9,144 nucleotides of DNA, taken from contig MGDB01000025.1 in NCBI GenBank assembly GCA_001790645.1, positions 1 to 9,144 of the forward strand, given 5' to 3'. Position numbers and translations under genes: made by a program. The DNA comes from Candidatus Schekmanbacteria bacterium GWA2_38_11 (GTDB lineage: Bacteria; Schekmanbacteria; GWA2-38-11). This document shows positions 1 through 6,860 of the stretch, in pieces (the stretch's first letter is position 1; each line of letters begins with the position of its first letter). Under the pieces are notes generated by a model that was not told where the DNA came from, searched no databases, and saw only the letters and a list, made by a program, of their open reading frames with translations.

Positions 1-52
1 TTCAAGCTATTTATTAAAGGAGTTTGTATATAAGGATGTTTAACCACCAAAT

Positions 53-71
53 CCGAGGCAAGATGCCGCGG
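53..71. terminator. Strong GC-rich hairpin downstream of the phosphatase gene
   Basis: CCGAGGCA (53-60) and TGCCGCGG (64-71) pair over eight positions with one A/G mismatch and a three-base AGA loop. On the + strand the hairpin is followed by CTATTTTC, and flanking AAAT/ATTT bases could lengthen the stem across a two-base bulge. On the - strand, the direction of the phosphatase mRNA, the following bases (ATTTGGTGG) are only weakly T-rich. It is therefore a better terminator for a + strand transcript entering from the left than for the phosphatase gene. A two-way terminator between convergent units, or another structured RNA element, is also possible. Confidence 0.45.
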
Positions 72-180
72 CTATTTTCTGTATAAACCGACTATTTGCA
101 ACATCTCACCAAAATAAGATTTATTCCTTTCTGCTTTTATATGTTAGTTTTCTGGTAAGGTTTTCTAAGGCAGTTCTGAT

Positions 181-942
181 TTAAAACAAATTAAAAATCT
201 TTCTTATTCTCTGAGGAGGATTTGTGAAAACAGCATCTCCCTTTATTATAGACTCTGGAATGGTCTTAACCATATCATAGGCGTCATCATAAGGTATGAT
301 TTTAGATGCTGCCTTCAGTCCTTTGGAAAGAACAGGAGGGCGGAAATCTTTGGAGTGGGCATCAGTTGCAATTATATGTACAAGATTATGTGCAATCATT
401 TTCTTAGCCATTTTCTTTACTTCATAACCAAATTCACCGGTTATGCTCATTGCTGTTACTTGTGCAAGTGACCCATCACTTATGAAATCAAAAAGAATGT
501 TTGGCGATCTTTGAAAAAGATAGTTTCTTTCAGGGTGGCTTATTATTGGGATCCAGGAGTTATTAATCATACTTTTTAGGAGCCCTCTTATCTTTATAGG
601 GAGAAAATGTGTTGGCAGTTCAATAAGGACATATTTGGTATCATTTATTGTAAGAAGGTTATTGGTCTCTATTTTTGCAATAAACTCGTAAGATATGTGC
701 AGATCTGATCCCATAAGAATCTGAATCTTGATATTGTTTGTTGCCAGGCGCTCATTAAATGTCTTAAGTTTTTCTAAAAGGTTTAAAGGAGATATCTGGT
801 AAAGGCCTTCAATGTGGTGAGGGGTAGCAACAATTGTATTTATCCCGTCCTTTTCAGCAATTTCTGCCATTTCAAGGGCTTCATCAAAACTATCAGGTCC
901 GTCATCGACACCAGGAATTATATGACAATGAATATCAATCAT
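181..942 (-). CDS. cpsB: CpsB/YwqE-type PHP-fold protein-tyrosine phosphatase
   Basis: Metal-dependent phosphatase of the CpsB/CapC (YwqE, Wzb-unrelated) family. In known members it removes phosphate from the tyrosine-rich tails of BY-kinases that control capsule or exopolysaccharide polymerisation. It acts in the cytoplasm. The length, 253 residues, is typical. The N-terminus MIDIHCHIIPGVDDGP is the family signature and fixes the start. Visible metal-site residues are H5, H7, D14, H42 (TPHH), D80 (GSDLH), E108 (IELP), H136 (SHPER), D194 and H196 (ATDAH). Position 80 is normally Glu, so Asp is a conservative oddity. The usual GRFG near 169-172 reads GEFG. No kinase, Wzx/Wzy or glycosyltransferase operon is visible beside it, so its partner kinase is probably elsewhere. 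No Shine-Dalgarno is seen; see the promoter entry. The family call is very secure. The symbol cpsB is the family name, and the biological target is inferred. Confidence 0.93.
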   Translation of the reverse strand: MIDIHCHIIPGVDDGPDSFDEALEMAEIAEKDGINTIVATPHHIEGLYQISPLNLLEKLKTFNERLATNNIKIQILMGSDLHISYEFIAKIETNNLLTINDTKYVLIELPTHFLPIKIRGLLKSMINNSWIPIISHPERNYLFQRSPNILFDFISDGSLAQVTAMSITGEFGYEVKKMAKKMIAHNLVHIIATDAHSKDFRPPVLSKGLKAASKIIPYDDAYDMVKTIPESIIKGDAVFTNPPQRIRKIFNLF

Positions 943-950
943 ATTTTTTA

Positions 951-977
951 ATTATACTGTAATTTTTTAAAAGTAAA
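951..977 (-). promoter_or_regulatory. Promoter of the phosphatase gene with -10 eight bases from ATG
   Basis: Read on the - strand, a perfect TATAAT (951-956) lies eight bases (taaaaaat) before the ATG at 942. A weak -35-like TTTACT (972-977) precedes it with a short 15-base spacer. Transcription starting about seven bases after the -10 would begin at or next to the start codon. That fits the absence of any GGAGG-like ribosome site and suggests a leaderless mRNA. The -10 match is seen directly; its use is inferred, and in AT-rich DNA a chance TATAAT is possible. Confidence 0.5.
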
Positions 978-982
978 GGGAA

Positions 983-1000
983 TAAAAAAGGGGTTTTTTA
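983..1000. repeat. AT inverted repeat in the divergent control region
   Basis: TAAAAAA (983-989) and TTTTTTA (994-1000) are perfect 7-base inverted repeats around GGGG. The element lies just upstream of the phosphatase promoter candidate and about 50 bases before the gyrA -35. It could be an operator or a bent A-tract. Low-complexity arms of this kind also arise by chance. Confidence 0.25.
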
Positions 1001-1051
1001 ATGTTAAATGATTTACCCAAAAAAGCCAGAAAAATCTAACGGGTTTTAAAC

Positions 1052-1080
1052 TTGACACAGAGGCGAAAATCTGATAAAAA
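1052..1080 (+). promoter_or_regulatory. Candidate sigma-70-type promoter for gyrA
   Basis: A perfect TTGACA (1052-1057) is followed after exactly 17 bases by TAAAAA (1075-1080), which matches four of six bases of TATAAT. Transcription from here would give gyrA an untranslated leader of about 140 bases. The -35 and spacing are good and the -10 is mediocre. No better pair stands out between 943 and 1229. Confidence 0.5.
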
Positions 1081-1089
1081 ACTTCTTGT

Positions 1090-1106
1090 AATAAATTAAA
1101 TTTATT
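1090..1106. repeat. 17-base palindrome just downstream of the gyrA promoter candidate
   Basis: AATAAATTAAATTTATT is a perfect palindrome apart from its central base. It begins ten bases after the proposed gyrA -10, so it covers the early transcribed region, where a repressor operator would be expected. It is built only of A and T, so chance is a real alternative. Confidence 0.3.
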
Positions 1107-1137
1107 ATTTAAAATCAAAAAGTTAAGCCTGTCGCGA

Positions 1138-1167
1138 GTAGTTACGTAGTTTAGTTGTTAAGTAGTT
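1138..1167 (+). repeat. Short TAGTT repeats in the gyrA leader
   Basis: TAGTT occurs four times in 29 bases (starts 1139, 1147, 1152, 1163). Three of the copies are extended to GTAGTT, and a GGGTTGTTGTT run follows. The block lies 60-90 bases before the gyrA start and has no complementary arm that I can see. It may be a simple-sequence remnant or an RNA/DNA-binding element; no function can be assigned. Confidence 0.4.
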
Positions 1168-1229
1168 GGGTTGTTGTTAAATAGGGCAAACTTTTAAAAG
1201 GGTTTTTTTAAGATTTAGAAAGGAATAAC

Positions 1230-3680
1230 ATGAATCCATTTCAGCAGAACCTTGTTCCAACAAATATCGAAGATGAGATGAGGGATTCCTATATTGATTA
1301 TGCCATGAGTGTAATCATTGGGAGAGCACTTCCTGATGTGAGGGACGGCTTAAAGCCTGTGCACAGGAGAATCCTTTATGCCATGGACGAACTGGGACTC
1401 CAGTGGAACAAGCCTTTTAAAAAGTCAGCAAGAATCGTTGGAGAGGTACTTGGTAAGTATCATCCACATGGTGATACGGCTGTTTACGACTCAATGATAA
1501 GAATGGTTCAGGACTTCTCCCTGCGCTACCCGCTGATTGACGGTCAGGGAAATTTCGGCTCCGTTGACGGTGATGCTGCTGCAGCAATGCGTTACACCGA
1601 AGTCAGGATGGCAAAAATTACGCAGGAGCTGCTCGTAGACATTGACAAGGAGACAGTAAAATTTTTACCAAACTTCGATGATACTCTGAAAGAGCCTGAG
1701 GTCCTGCCTGCAAGAATACCCAATCTCCTGATTAACGGATCTTCAGGTATTGCAGTTGGAATGGCTACAAACATTCCTCCGCACAATTTAAATGAGATAA
1801 TTGTCGGAGCAATTTTAGTCCTTGATAACCCTGAGACTACTACTGATGAACTTCTGGAAGTCATAAAGGGTCCGGATTTTCCAACCGGTGCTTATATCTG
1901 CGGCTCTGCTGGTATAAGAGAGGCTTACAGGACAGGTAAGGGAAAAGTGACAATGAGGGCAAGGGCACAGATTGAAAGACCCAAAAAGGGCGGCAAGGAT
2001 ATGATAGTAATAACTGAAATCCCTTACCAGGTAAACAAGTCAAGACTCCTTGAGTCAATTGCAGATCTTTTAAGGGATAAGCGGATTGAGGGCGTTTCGG
2101 ATTTAAGGGATGAGTCTGACAGGGAAGGGATGCGGATAGTTATTGAACTTAAGCGGGACGAGATACCAGAGATAATCTTAAACCAGCTCTATAAGCACAC
2201 CCAGCTTCAGGATACTTTCGGAATCATAATGCTTTCAATGGTAAACGGTGAGCCCCAGATCTTAAAGATTAAGGATATGCTGTCTTATTTCATCGAGTTC
2301 AGAAAAGAGGTAGTAATCTTAAGGACAAGATACGACCTTAGAAAAGCAGAAGAGCGAGCCCATATACTTGAAGGATTAAAGACCGCCATTGAGAACATTG
2401 ATGAGGTAGTATCACTTATTAAAAAGTCCTCAAGCCCCGCTGAAGCAAAGGAAAGACTTATGAAGAGGTTTCCTCTTTCTGAGATACAGACAAAAGAGAT
2501 ACTGGATATGAGGCTCCAGAGGCTGACAGCCCTGGAAAGGGATAAACTGATTGCTGAATACCAGGAGCTTTTAAAAACCATTTCAAAGTATAAGGCGATA
2601 CTGGGAAGCGAGGAGCTTGTAAAAAATATCGTCAAGGATGAGCTTAAGGAGATAAAGGATAAATACGGGGATGAGCGTCGTACCCAGATAATTGAGAATG
2701 AAACTGAAATAGATATTGAAGACCTTATCAAGGAAGAGGAGATGGTGGTTACCATTTCTCATACGGGTTATATTAAGAGAAATCCCACCAGTCTTTTCCG
2801 CAGCCAGAAGCGGGGTGGTAAGGGAAAGATCGGCATGACTACCAAAGAAGAGGATTTTGTTGAGCATCTCTTTGTAGCAAGCACCCACAGCTATATCCTG
2901 TTTTTTACAAATAAGGGCAGGGTACACTGGCTAAAGGTCCATGAGCTTCCTCAGGCCGGAAGAGCAACAAAGGGAAGGGCAATTGTCAACATTTTAAACC
3001 TTGCCCCTGATGAAACTGTCCGTTCCTTTATGCCGGTGAGAGAATTTACAGAAGATAAATTCGTTATCATGGCAACTAAAAACGGGATAATGAAAAAGAC
3101 TGAGCTCAAGGCCTTCAGTAACCCAAGGTCAACAGGCATTATTGCCATTTCAATAGATGAAGGTGATGAGCTGGTTTCTGTTGGTATGACTGACGGAAAT
3201 AAGGACATTCTTCTTGCAATGAAAAACGGTCATTCAATCAGGTTTAATGAAGAGGACGTGAGAGACATGGGGCGTTCGGCAAGGGGAGTTAAGGGCGTTA
3301 CACTGGAAGAAGGGGATGAGGTTGTTGGCATGGAGATATTGAGTGAAGGAGCAACGGTTTTAAGCGTTACCGAGAACGGTTACGGAAAAAGAACTGAGCT
3401 TGATGAATACAGACGCCAGTCAAGGGGCGGGAAGGGGATTATAACAATAAAGACAAGCGACAGGAACGGTAAGGTAGTTGGCGTCATGCAGGTACGCGAC
3501 AATGATGATATAATGATAATAACCTCTGACGGCAAGGTGATAAGGACTGAGGTCAGAGGGATTTCACTAATCGGCAGAAATACCCAGGGTGTACGGCTCA
3601 TTGATCTTGAAGGCAATGCAAAGGTTGTTTCCATTGCAAGGCTTGTTGAAGAGGACGAGGATGAAGGGGATGGAGAGTAG
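1230..3680 (+). CDS. gyrA: DNA gyrase subunit A
   Basis: Breakage-reunion subunit of the A2B2 type II topoisomerase that introduces negative supercoils using ATP hydrolysed by GyrB. The product is 816 residues, close to the Bacillus length and shorter than E. coli. The start has a good ribosome site (AGAAAGGA, about six bases before ATG), and MNPF...[17 protein letters not shown] is a standard N-terminus. Catalytic Tyr is Y122 (AAAMRYTE). The quinolone-determining region reads [10 protein letters not shown] at 78-87, with T83 and D87 in E. coli numbering. [18 protein letters not shown] marks the winged-helix region. A GyrA box QKRGGKG at 526-532 separates gyrase from ParC. Six beta-pinwheel blades follow, with a second box-like QSRGGKG at 730-736. 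The protein ends in an acidic tail, [10 protein letters not shown]. gyrB is not adjacent. Upstream is the divergent phosphatase gene; the next gene on the same strand starts 135 bases after the stop. The call is essentially certain. Confidence 0.99.
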   Translation: MNPFQQNLVPTNIEDEMRDSYIDYAMSVIIGRALPDVRDGLKPVHRRILYAMDELGLQWNKPFKKSARIVGEVLGKYHPHGDTAVYDSMIRMVQDFSLRYPLIDGQGNFGSVDGDAAAAMRYTEVRMAKITQELLVDIDKETVKFLPNFDDTLKEPEVLPARIPNLLINGSSGIAVGMATNIPPHNLNEIIVGAILVLDNPETTTDELLEVIKGPDFPTGAYICGSAGIREAYRTGKGKVTMRARAQIERPKKGGKDMIVITEIPYQVNKSRLLESIADLLRDKRIEGVSDLRDESDREGMRIVIELKRDEIPEIILNQLYKHTQLQDTFGIIMLSMVNGEPQILKIKDMLSYFIEFRKEVVILRTRYDLRKAEERAHILEGLKTAIENIDEVVSLIKKSSSPAEAKERLMKRFPLSEIQTKEILDMRLQRLTALERDKLIAEYQELLKTISKYKAILGSEELVKNIVKDELKEIKDKYGDERRTQIIENETEIDIEDLIKEEEMVVTISHTGYIKRNPTSLFRSQKRGGKGKIGMTTKEEDFVEHLFVASTHSYILFFTNKGRVHWLKVHELPQAGRATKGRAIVNILNLAPDETVRSFMPVREFTEDKFVIMATKNGIMKKTELKAFSNPRSTGIIAISIDEGDELVSVGMTDGNKDILLAMKNGHSIRFNEEDVRDMGRSARGVKGVTLEEGDEVVGMEILSEGATVLSVTENGYGKRTELDEYRRQSRGGKGIITIKTSDRNGKVVGVMQVRDNDDIMIITSDGKVIRTEVRGISLIGRNTQGVRLIDLEGNAKVVSIARLVEEDEDEGDGE
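2805..2825 (+). other. GyrA box (QKRGGKG) coding segment
   Basis: These codons encode residues 526-532, the heptapeptide at the start of the C-terminal pinwheel that lets gyrase wrap DNA. The classical form is QRRGGKG; here the second residue is Lys, which keeps the charge. It supports gyrase rather than topoisomerase IV. Confidence 0.85.
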
Positions 3681-3815
3681 GGGAATTTGACAGGGGCTGC
3701 CTGATTAAATTACTGCAGTTTTATATTTTGCTGTTATCCTGACATAACTGTTATGGTTTTGATATGTTAATAAAAAATAATTTTTAAATAAATAAAATGT
3801 TGAAATAAATTTTTT

Positions 3816-6518
3816 ATGATTCTGAATAGCAAAGAAAAATACCCACTACTATCAAAGATATTAATAATTTTTTCTTTCATTTTGATACTTCATTTCTGGT
3901 TTTTTCATGGTAGTTCGCTTGGGTCAGATAATAAATCTTTTTCAAAAGTCCGCGAAATAGAAATATCTGGTTTAAAATCTACGGAAGCAGAAGTTGGATT
4001 CAAGGAAATTAAAGTAAACCAAAATCTTCTTGGGTTACCTATTTCAGTTGCTGGGGAAAGGTTTGAACATGGAATTTTAGCTCATGCTCCTTCGAAAATT
4101 GTTTTCCTTAATCAAGGAAGATTTAAATATTTTAAAGCAAAAATTGGTATTGATGATGAAGGCGGCGGTAGAGGAGAAGTACGCTTTCTTATTCTTCTTG
4201 ATGGGAACTTGGCTTTTACTTCTGAAGTTATCCGCGGAGGATCCCCAGTTAGCCCTTTACTGTTAAATATAAGAAAGGCTAACAAAGTGGAACTTGTTGT
4301 CAACGAACTCGGAAAATACGATTATGATTTTTCAGTCTGGTGTGAACCTGAATTTCTAAACCAGATTCCAAAGGAATGGAGCACAGCATCACTATCCAAG
4401 CCGGAATCCAAATCAGAATTAAAATTAGATGAAAATAAACTGTGGGATACTGGAAACAAAACTTTTCCGAACCAAAAAGGATTATTTCTTTGGAATATTA
4501 TTGTTGCGATTGTTTATATTATAATTTTAACATTTGTAATTTTAAAAAGGAGATCTATTCTTTCAAACATTTTAAAACTAAAAAAATATCTTGTTCGTCC
4601 AGAAGTTTATATTCTTCTGTTATCAGCAATTTTATCTTTCTGGATATTTATTCCTTTTTGGAAGCAGGGCTTACCAGTAGGCTGGGATGCAGGACAACAT
4701 TATTTAAGATGTTGGCTTATGAAAAATCTTTTTCTATCCAATTTCAAACTTGATGGGTGGAGCCCTTACTGGTATTTAGGAATACAACAGTTTTTATTTT
4801 ATTCACCATTTGTATATATACTTGTTTCGCTTCTTCACTTCTTTACCTTCCAGCTTTTGCCTCTTCTGATATGTTATAAAATTTTTTACTTCCTAATATA
4901 TTTTGTTTTGCCTTTTGCATGCTATTGGCTAATGAGGCAATTTAAAGTCGATCCACTTCCGTCCTCTATTGCCGCTTTGGGAGTCCCCTCTTTTTCTGCA
5001 ATTCATGGATTAGGCATTGAAGGACTATTTATTCCTGGTTTATTTGCTCAAGGATTTGGAATATTAATTTTTTGTTTTGCTTTAGGATCCTTGAGGAAAC
5101 TTAAAGATTACGGCGGGAAAAATGTTCTATTAATGGGATTAGTGATTGGGATTCTTTTCATAAGTCATATTATAACGTCATTATACTTTGGTTTCTGTTT
5201 ACTAATTTTTATTGCATTTAATATATATTCCGGTGATAAAAAAAATCTTTTCAGGATTTTTACCGCTCTGGTATTAGGAATTTTAATTTCACTGTTTGCT
5301 CTCTGGCCAGCTTTTAATTTTAGAGATCTAAGAGGTCCCGAAATTGGTTGGGGAGATTTCAATTTCATAAATGATATTTTAGAAGGGAAATATTTTGGTC
5401 CATCCTTATTAAATATTTTTTCAATATTAGGGTTTATTATTTTATTCTTTTTAAAAGAAAAAGAAACCAAAATCATAGCATTTTTGGCAATACTGACTTA
5501 TTTGGTAGCTTCTTGGAAGTTAGTTTTACTTGATTCTGGAATTTTCAGCGATATATTCAGGCAGGTATATAAAACTCATACATTCCCTTATCTTGCTATT
5601 TATTTTATCATGTTTTTAGGAATTTTCTTACAATTTTTTATTAATGTTTTTTCTTATATATTTTCAATATCAATAACTCTAAATGGTAAAAAAGCTACAA
5701 ATCAAATCCTTGCAATTGTTATAATATGTTTAGTGCTCGTAGTTACTTATAATTCTTTTAAAAGGCTGAGTTTTCTTAAAGGATATATAAAAGTTGACTC
5801 GGATTTCTCAAATTCTAAAAGAAAATCTATTATAGAAGGATTCCAATGGTTAGAACAGAATACCCCTCAGAATATTGTTGTGGCATTTGATGATAGATGG
5901 GAAACATTCGGAGAAATTGGATTTAATCAGTTTGCAAGTCAGATAAATTTATTTGCTAATCGTTATACTCTTCAGGGCAATCAAATAGAGGCAACGTGTG
6001 CCAACAACACAGAAGTAGGTAAAAAATTTGCAGAATGGCCTCCTCAAAAACTTTTTGAAAAGCTAACTAGGTATAATGTTAGTTATTTATACACTTGGAA
6101 TGATGATTCAATGAGGAATTTATCTCAAAGTCCTGAGTTATTTCGGCTTGTTTATTTTAATGGAATATCTTCTATATGGCAATTAATAAATTACGATTTT
6201 TATTATATTTCCAATAATGTTAAAATTATCAAATTCTTTTTTTCACCTGAAAGAATTAAATGGGAAGTTTTAAACAAAGAAAAAAACAATCGAATTATAG
6301 CGGCTATTGCATATCATCCCAAATGGAAGCTATATATTAACGGAATCCAAACTAAAATAGATAAAACCGATGACCACCTAATAACTTTTTCACTTCCTGA
6401 AAGTGAAAGCCTTTATGCTATAGATCTAAGGTTTGAGAAAACATTTTTTGAAATAGTTTTTAATATTATTTCTTTTGTAACTTTTTTTGTAATATTATTC
6501 TTAGTGATTAAACTGTGA
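3816..6518 (+). CDS. Polytopic GT-C-like membrane protein with N-terminal NPCBM-like domain
   Basis: Predicted 900-residue inner-membrane protein. Residues 13-30 form a signal-anchor-like helix. Residues 46-179 look like an NPCBM carbohydrate-binding module: GILAHAPSKIVF, then GIDDEGGGRGEVRF, then NKVELVV and a closing DFSVW. A helix at about 223-243 leads to a multi-helix core (about 260-640) with WDAGQH at 290-295 (D291 a candidate GT-C-type acidic residue), WSPYWYLG at 315-322 followed by FYSP, and ISHIIT (H451). This is the pattern of the '6-pyruvoyl-tetrahydropterin synthase-related' membrane family (PF10131-like), which is GT-C-like and not a pterin enzyme. A soluble extracytoplasmic part (about 650-875) precedes a last helix. 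There is no clear ribosome site before the ATG in a T-rich leader. Composition is clearly more AT-rich than gyrA. A glycan-related role is inferred; donor and acceptor are unknown. A diverged relative faces it at 6858-9144. Confidence 0.75.
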   Translation: MILNSKEKYPLLSKILIIFSFILILHFWFFHGSSLGSDNKSFSKVREIEISGLKSTEAEVGFKEIKVNQNLLGLPISVAGERFEHGILAHAPSKIVFLNQGRFKYFKAKIGIDDEGGGRGEVRFLILLDGNLAFTSEVIRGGSPVSPLLLNIRKANKVELVVNELGKYDYDFSVWCEPEFLNQIPKEWSTASLSKPESKSELKLDENKLWDTGNKTFPNQKGLFLWNIIVAIVYIIILTFVILKRRSILSNILKLKKYLVRPEVYILLLSAILSFWIFIPFWKQGLPVGWDAGQHYLRCWLMKNLFLSNFKLDGWSPYWYLGIQQFLFYSPFVYILVSLLHFFTFQLLPLLICYKIFYFLIYFVLPFACYWLMRQFKVDPLPSSIAALGVPSFSAIHGLGIEGLFIPGLFAQGFGILIFCFALGSLRKLKDYGGKNVLLMGLVIGILFISHIITSLYFGFCLLIFIAFNIYSGDKKNLFRIFTALVLGILISLFALWPAFNFRDLRGPEIGWGDFNFINDILEGKYFGPSLLNIFSILGFIILFFLKEKETKIIAFLAILTYLVASWKLVLLDSGIFSDIFRQVYKTHTFPYLAIYFIMFLGIFLQFFINVFSYIFSISITLNGKKATNQILAIVIICLVLVVTYNSFKRLSFLKGYIKVDSDFSNSKRKSIIEGFQWLEQNTPQNIVVAFDDRWETFGEIGFNQFASQINLFANRYTLQGNQIEATCANNTEVGKKFAEWPPQKLFEKLTRYNVSYLYTWNDDSMRNLSQSPELFRLVYFNGISSIWQLINYDFYYISNNVKIIKFFFSPERIKWEVLNKEKNNRIIAAIAYHPKWKLYINGIQTKIDKTDDHLITFSLPESESLYAIDLRFEKTFFEIVFNIISFVTFFVILFLVIKL

Positions 6519-6522
6519 AGTT

Positions 6523-6547
6523 CCTGTGCAAGAGTACAGGGTGTCTT
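6523..6547 (+). terminator. Probable terminator of the NPCBM membrane-protein gene
   Basis: CCTGTGC (6523-6529) and GTACAGG (6534-6540) form a 7-base stem with one G-T wobble and an AAGA tetraloop, starting four bases after the stop codon. The following GTGTCTTATTTAT is moderately T-rich, not a clean T run, so termination strength is uncertain. Position and stem quality make it the best terminator candidate here. Confidence 0.55.
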
Positions 6548-6671
6548 ATTTATAGATCAAAAAGTATCAGTTGCTTTTATATTTTCCTGTCTCCCCTGCT
6601 TTATTATATACTTTTTCTATAACTTCGTTATTACTTAGTGACTTTGCTACAACATTATTGCCGCTCAGATC

Positions 6672-6845
6672 GTGGCAGAAACAACTAAAGAGTACTCTAT
6701 CTCACAACCCGAAAATAATATCAAATCAGAAAAGAACCCCGCTGCTGTAGCTCTCGGCAGATTAGGTGACTTAAAAGGAGGTAAAGGGGCAAGAGCAGAG
6801 AACCTCTCCCCTAAAAGAAGAAAAGAAATAGCACAGATTTTTTAA
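6672..6845 (+). pseudogene. Truncated small basic protein with NPAAVALGRLG / LKGGK / LSP motif
   Basis: A + strand reading frame of 57 codons from GTG 6672 to TAA 6843. Its core reads NPAAVALGRLG, DLKGGKGARAENLSP, then KRRKEIAQ. This matches from memory a widespread family of small, Lys/Ala/Gly-rich uncharacterised bacterial proteins of the form NPAAVALGRLGGLKGGKARA-x-LSPExRxEIA, which normally end in a KKAAxARW-like tail. Here the tail is missing: IAQ is followed by IF and a stop, and no other frame nearby restores it. There is no in-frame ATG back to the stop at 6639, and no ribosome site before GTG 6672. I read it as a decayed 3'-truncated gene; a short, still expressed variant using GTG is the alternative. 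The function of the family is unknown to me; the basic composition suggests nucleic-acid binding. It lies between two convergent membrane-protein genes. Confidence 0.6.
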
Positions 6846-6860
6846 ACCTGTATAGGTTTA
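6843..6860. terminator. Palindrome holding the stop codons of both converging frames
   Basis: TAAACCT (6843-6849) and AGGTTTA (6854-6860) pair perfectly around GTAT. The left arm begins with the TAA of the small + strand remnant, and the right arm ends in the complement of the TAA of the - strand membrane-protein gene. Neither side has a proper T run after the stem: + gives GTTCTTTCC, - gives AAAAAATC. Intrinsic termination is thus doubtful, but the placement is that of a shared gene-end hairpin. Confidence 0.4.

Noticed and set aside
124..180. In-frame extension of the phosphatase past its stop (19 codons, IRTALENLTRKLTYKSRKE)
   Set aside because: The protein already has full family length at the first TAA, and 19 open codons after a stop are expected by chance. 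No readthrough signal is evident.
2285..2755. Antisense open frame of 156 codons inside gyrA, and others like it at 1592-1864, 2583-2927 and 3380-3634
   Set aside because: Serine-rich, low-complexity translations that mirror gyrA codons; no ribosome sites and no family resemblance. They are shadows of gyrA.
3697..3729. Possible gyrA terminator: CTGC (3697-3700) with GCAG (3715-3718), then TTTTATATTTT
   Set aside because: Only four Watson-Crick pairs with a 14-base loop; extending it needs four G-T wobbles. The T-rich tail is attractive but the stem is too weak to call.
3743..3755. CATAAC-T-GTTATG inverted repeat with flanking CTGTTAT direct repeats between gyrA and the next gene
   Set aside because: Realistic folding leaves a four-base AT-rich stem, and the following GTTTTGAT is not a convincing T run. 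Not enough for a terminator or an operator.
3759..3798. TTGATA (3759-3764) and TAAAAT (3793-3798) as a promoter for the 3816 gene
   Set aside because: The spacer is 28 bases, far outside the usual 16-18; in such AT-rich DNA either box alone carries little information.
3816..6518. Pterin enzyme, suggested by the family name '6-pyruvoyl-tetrahydropterin synthase-related'
   Set aside because: The name is historical. The protein is a many-helix membrane protein with no soluble pterin-synthase motif; a GT-C-like role fits better.
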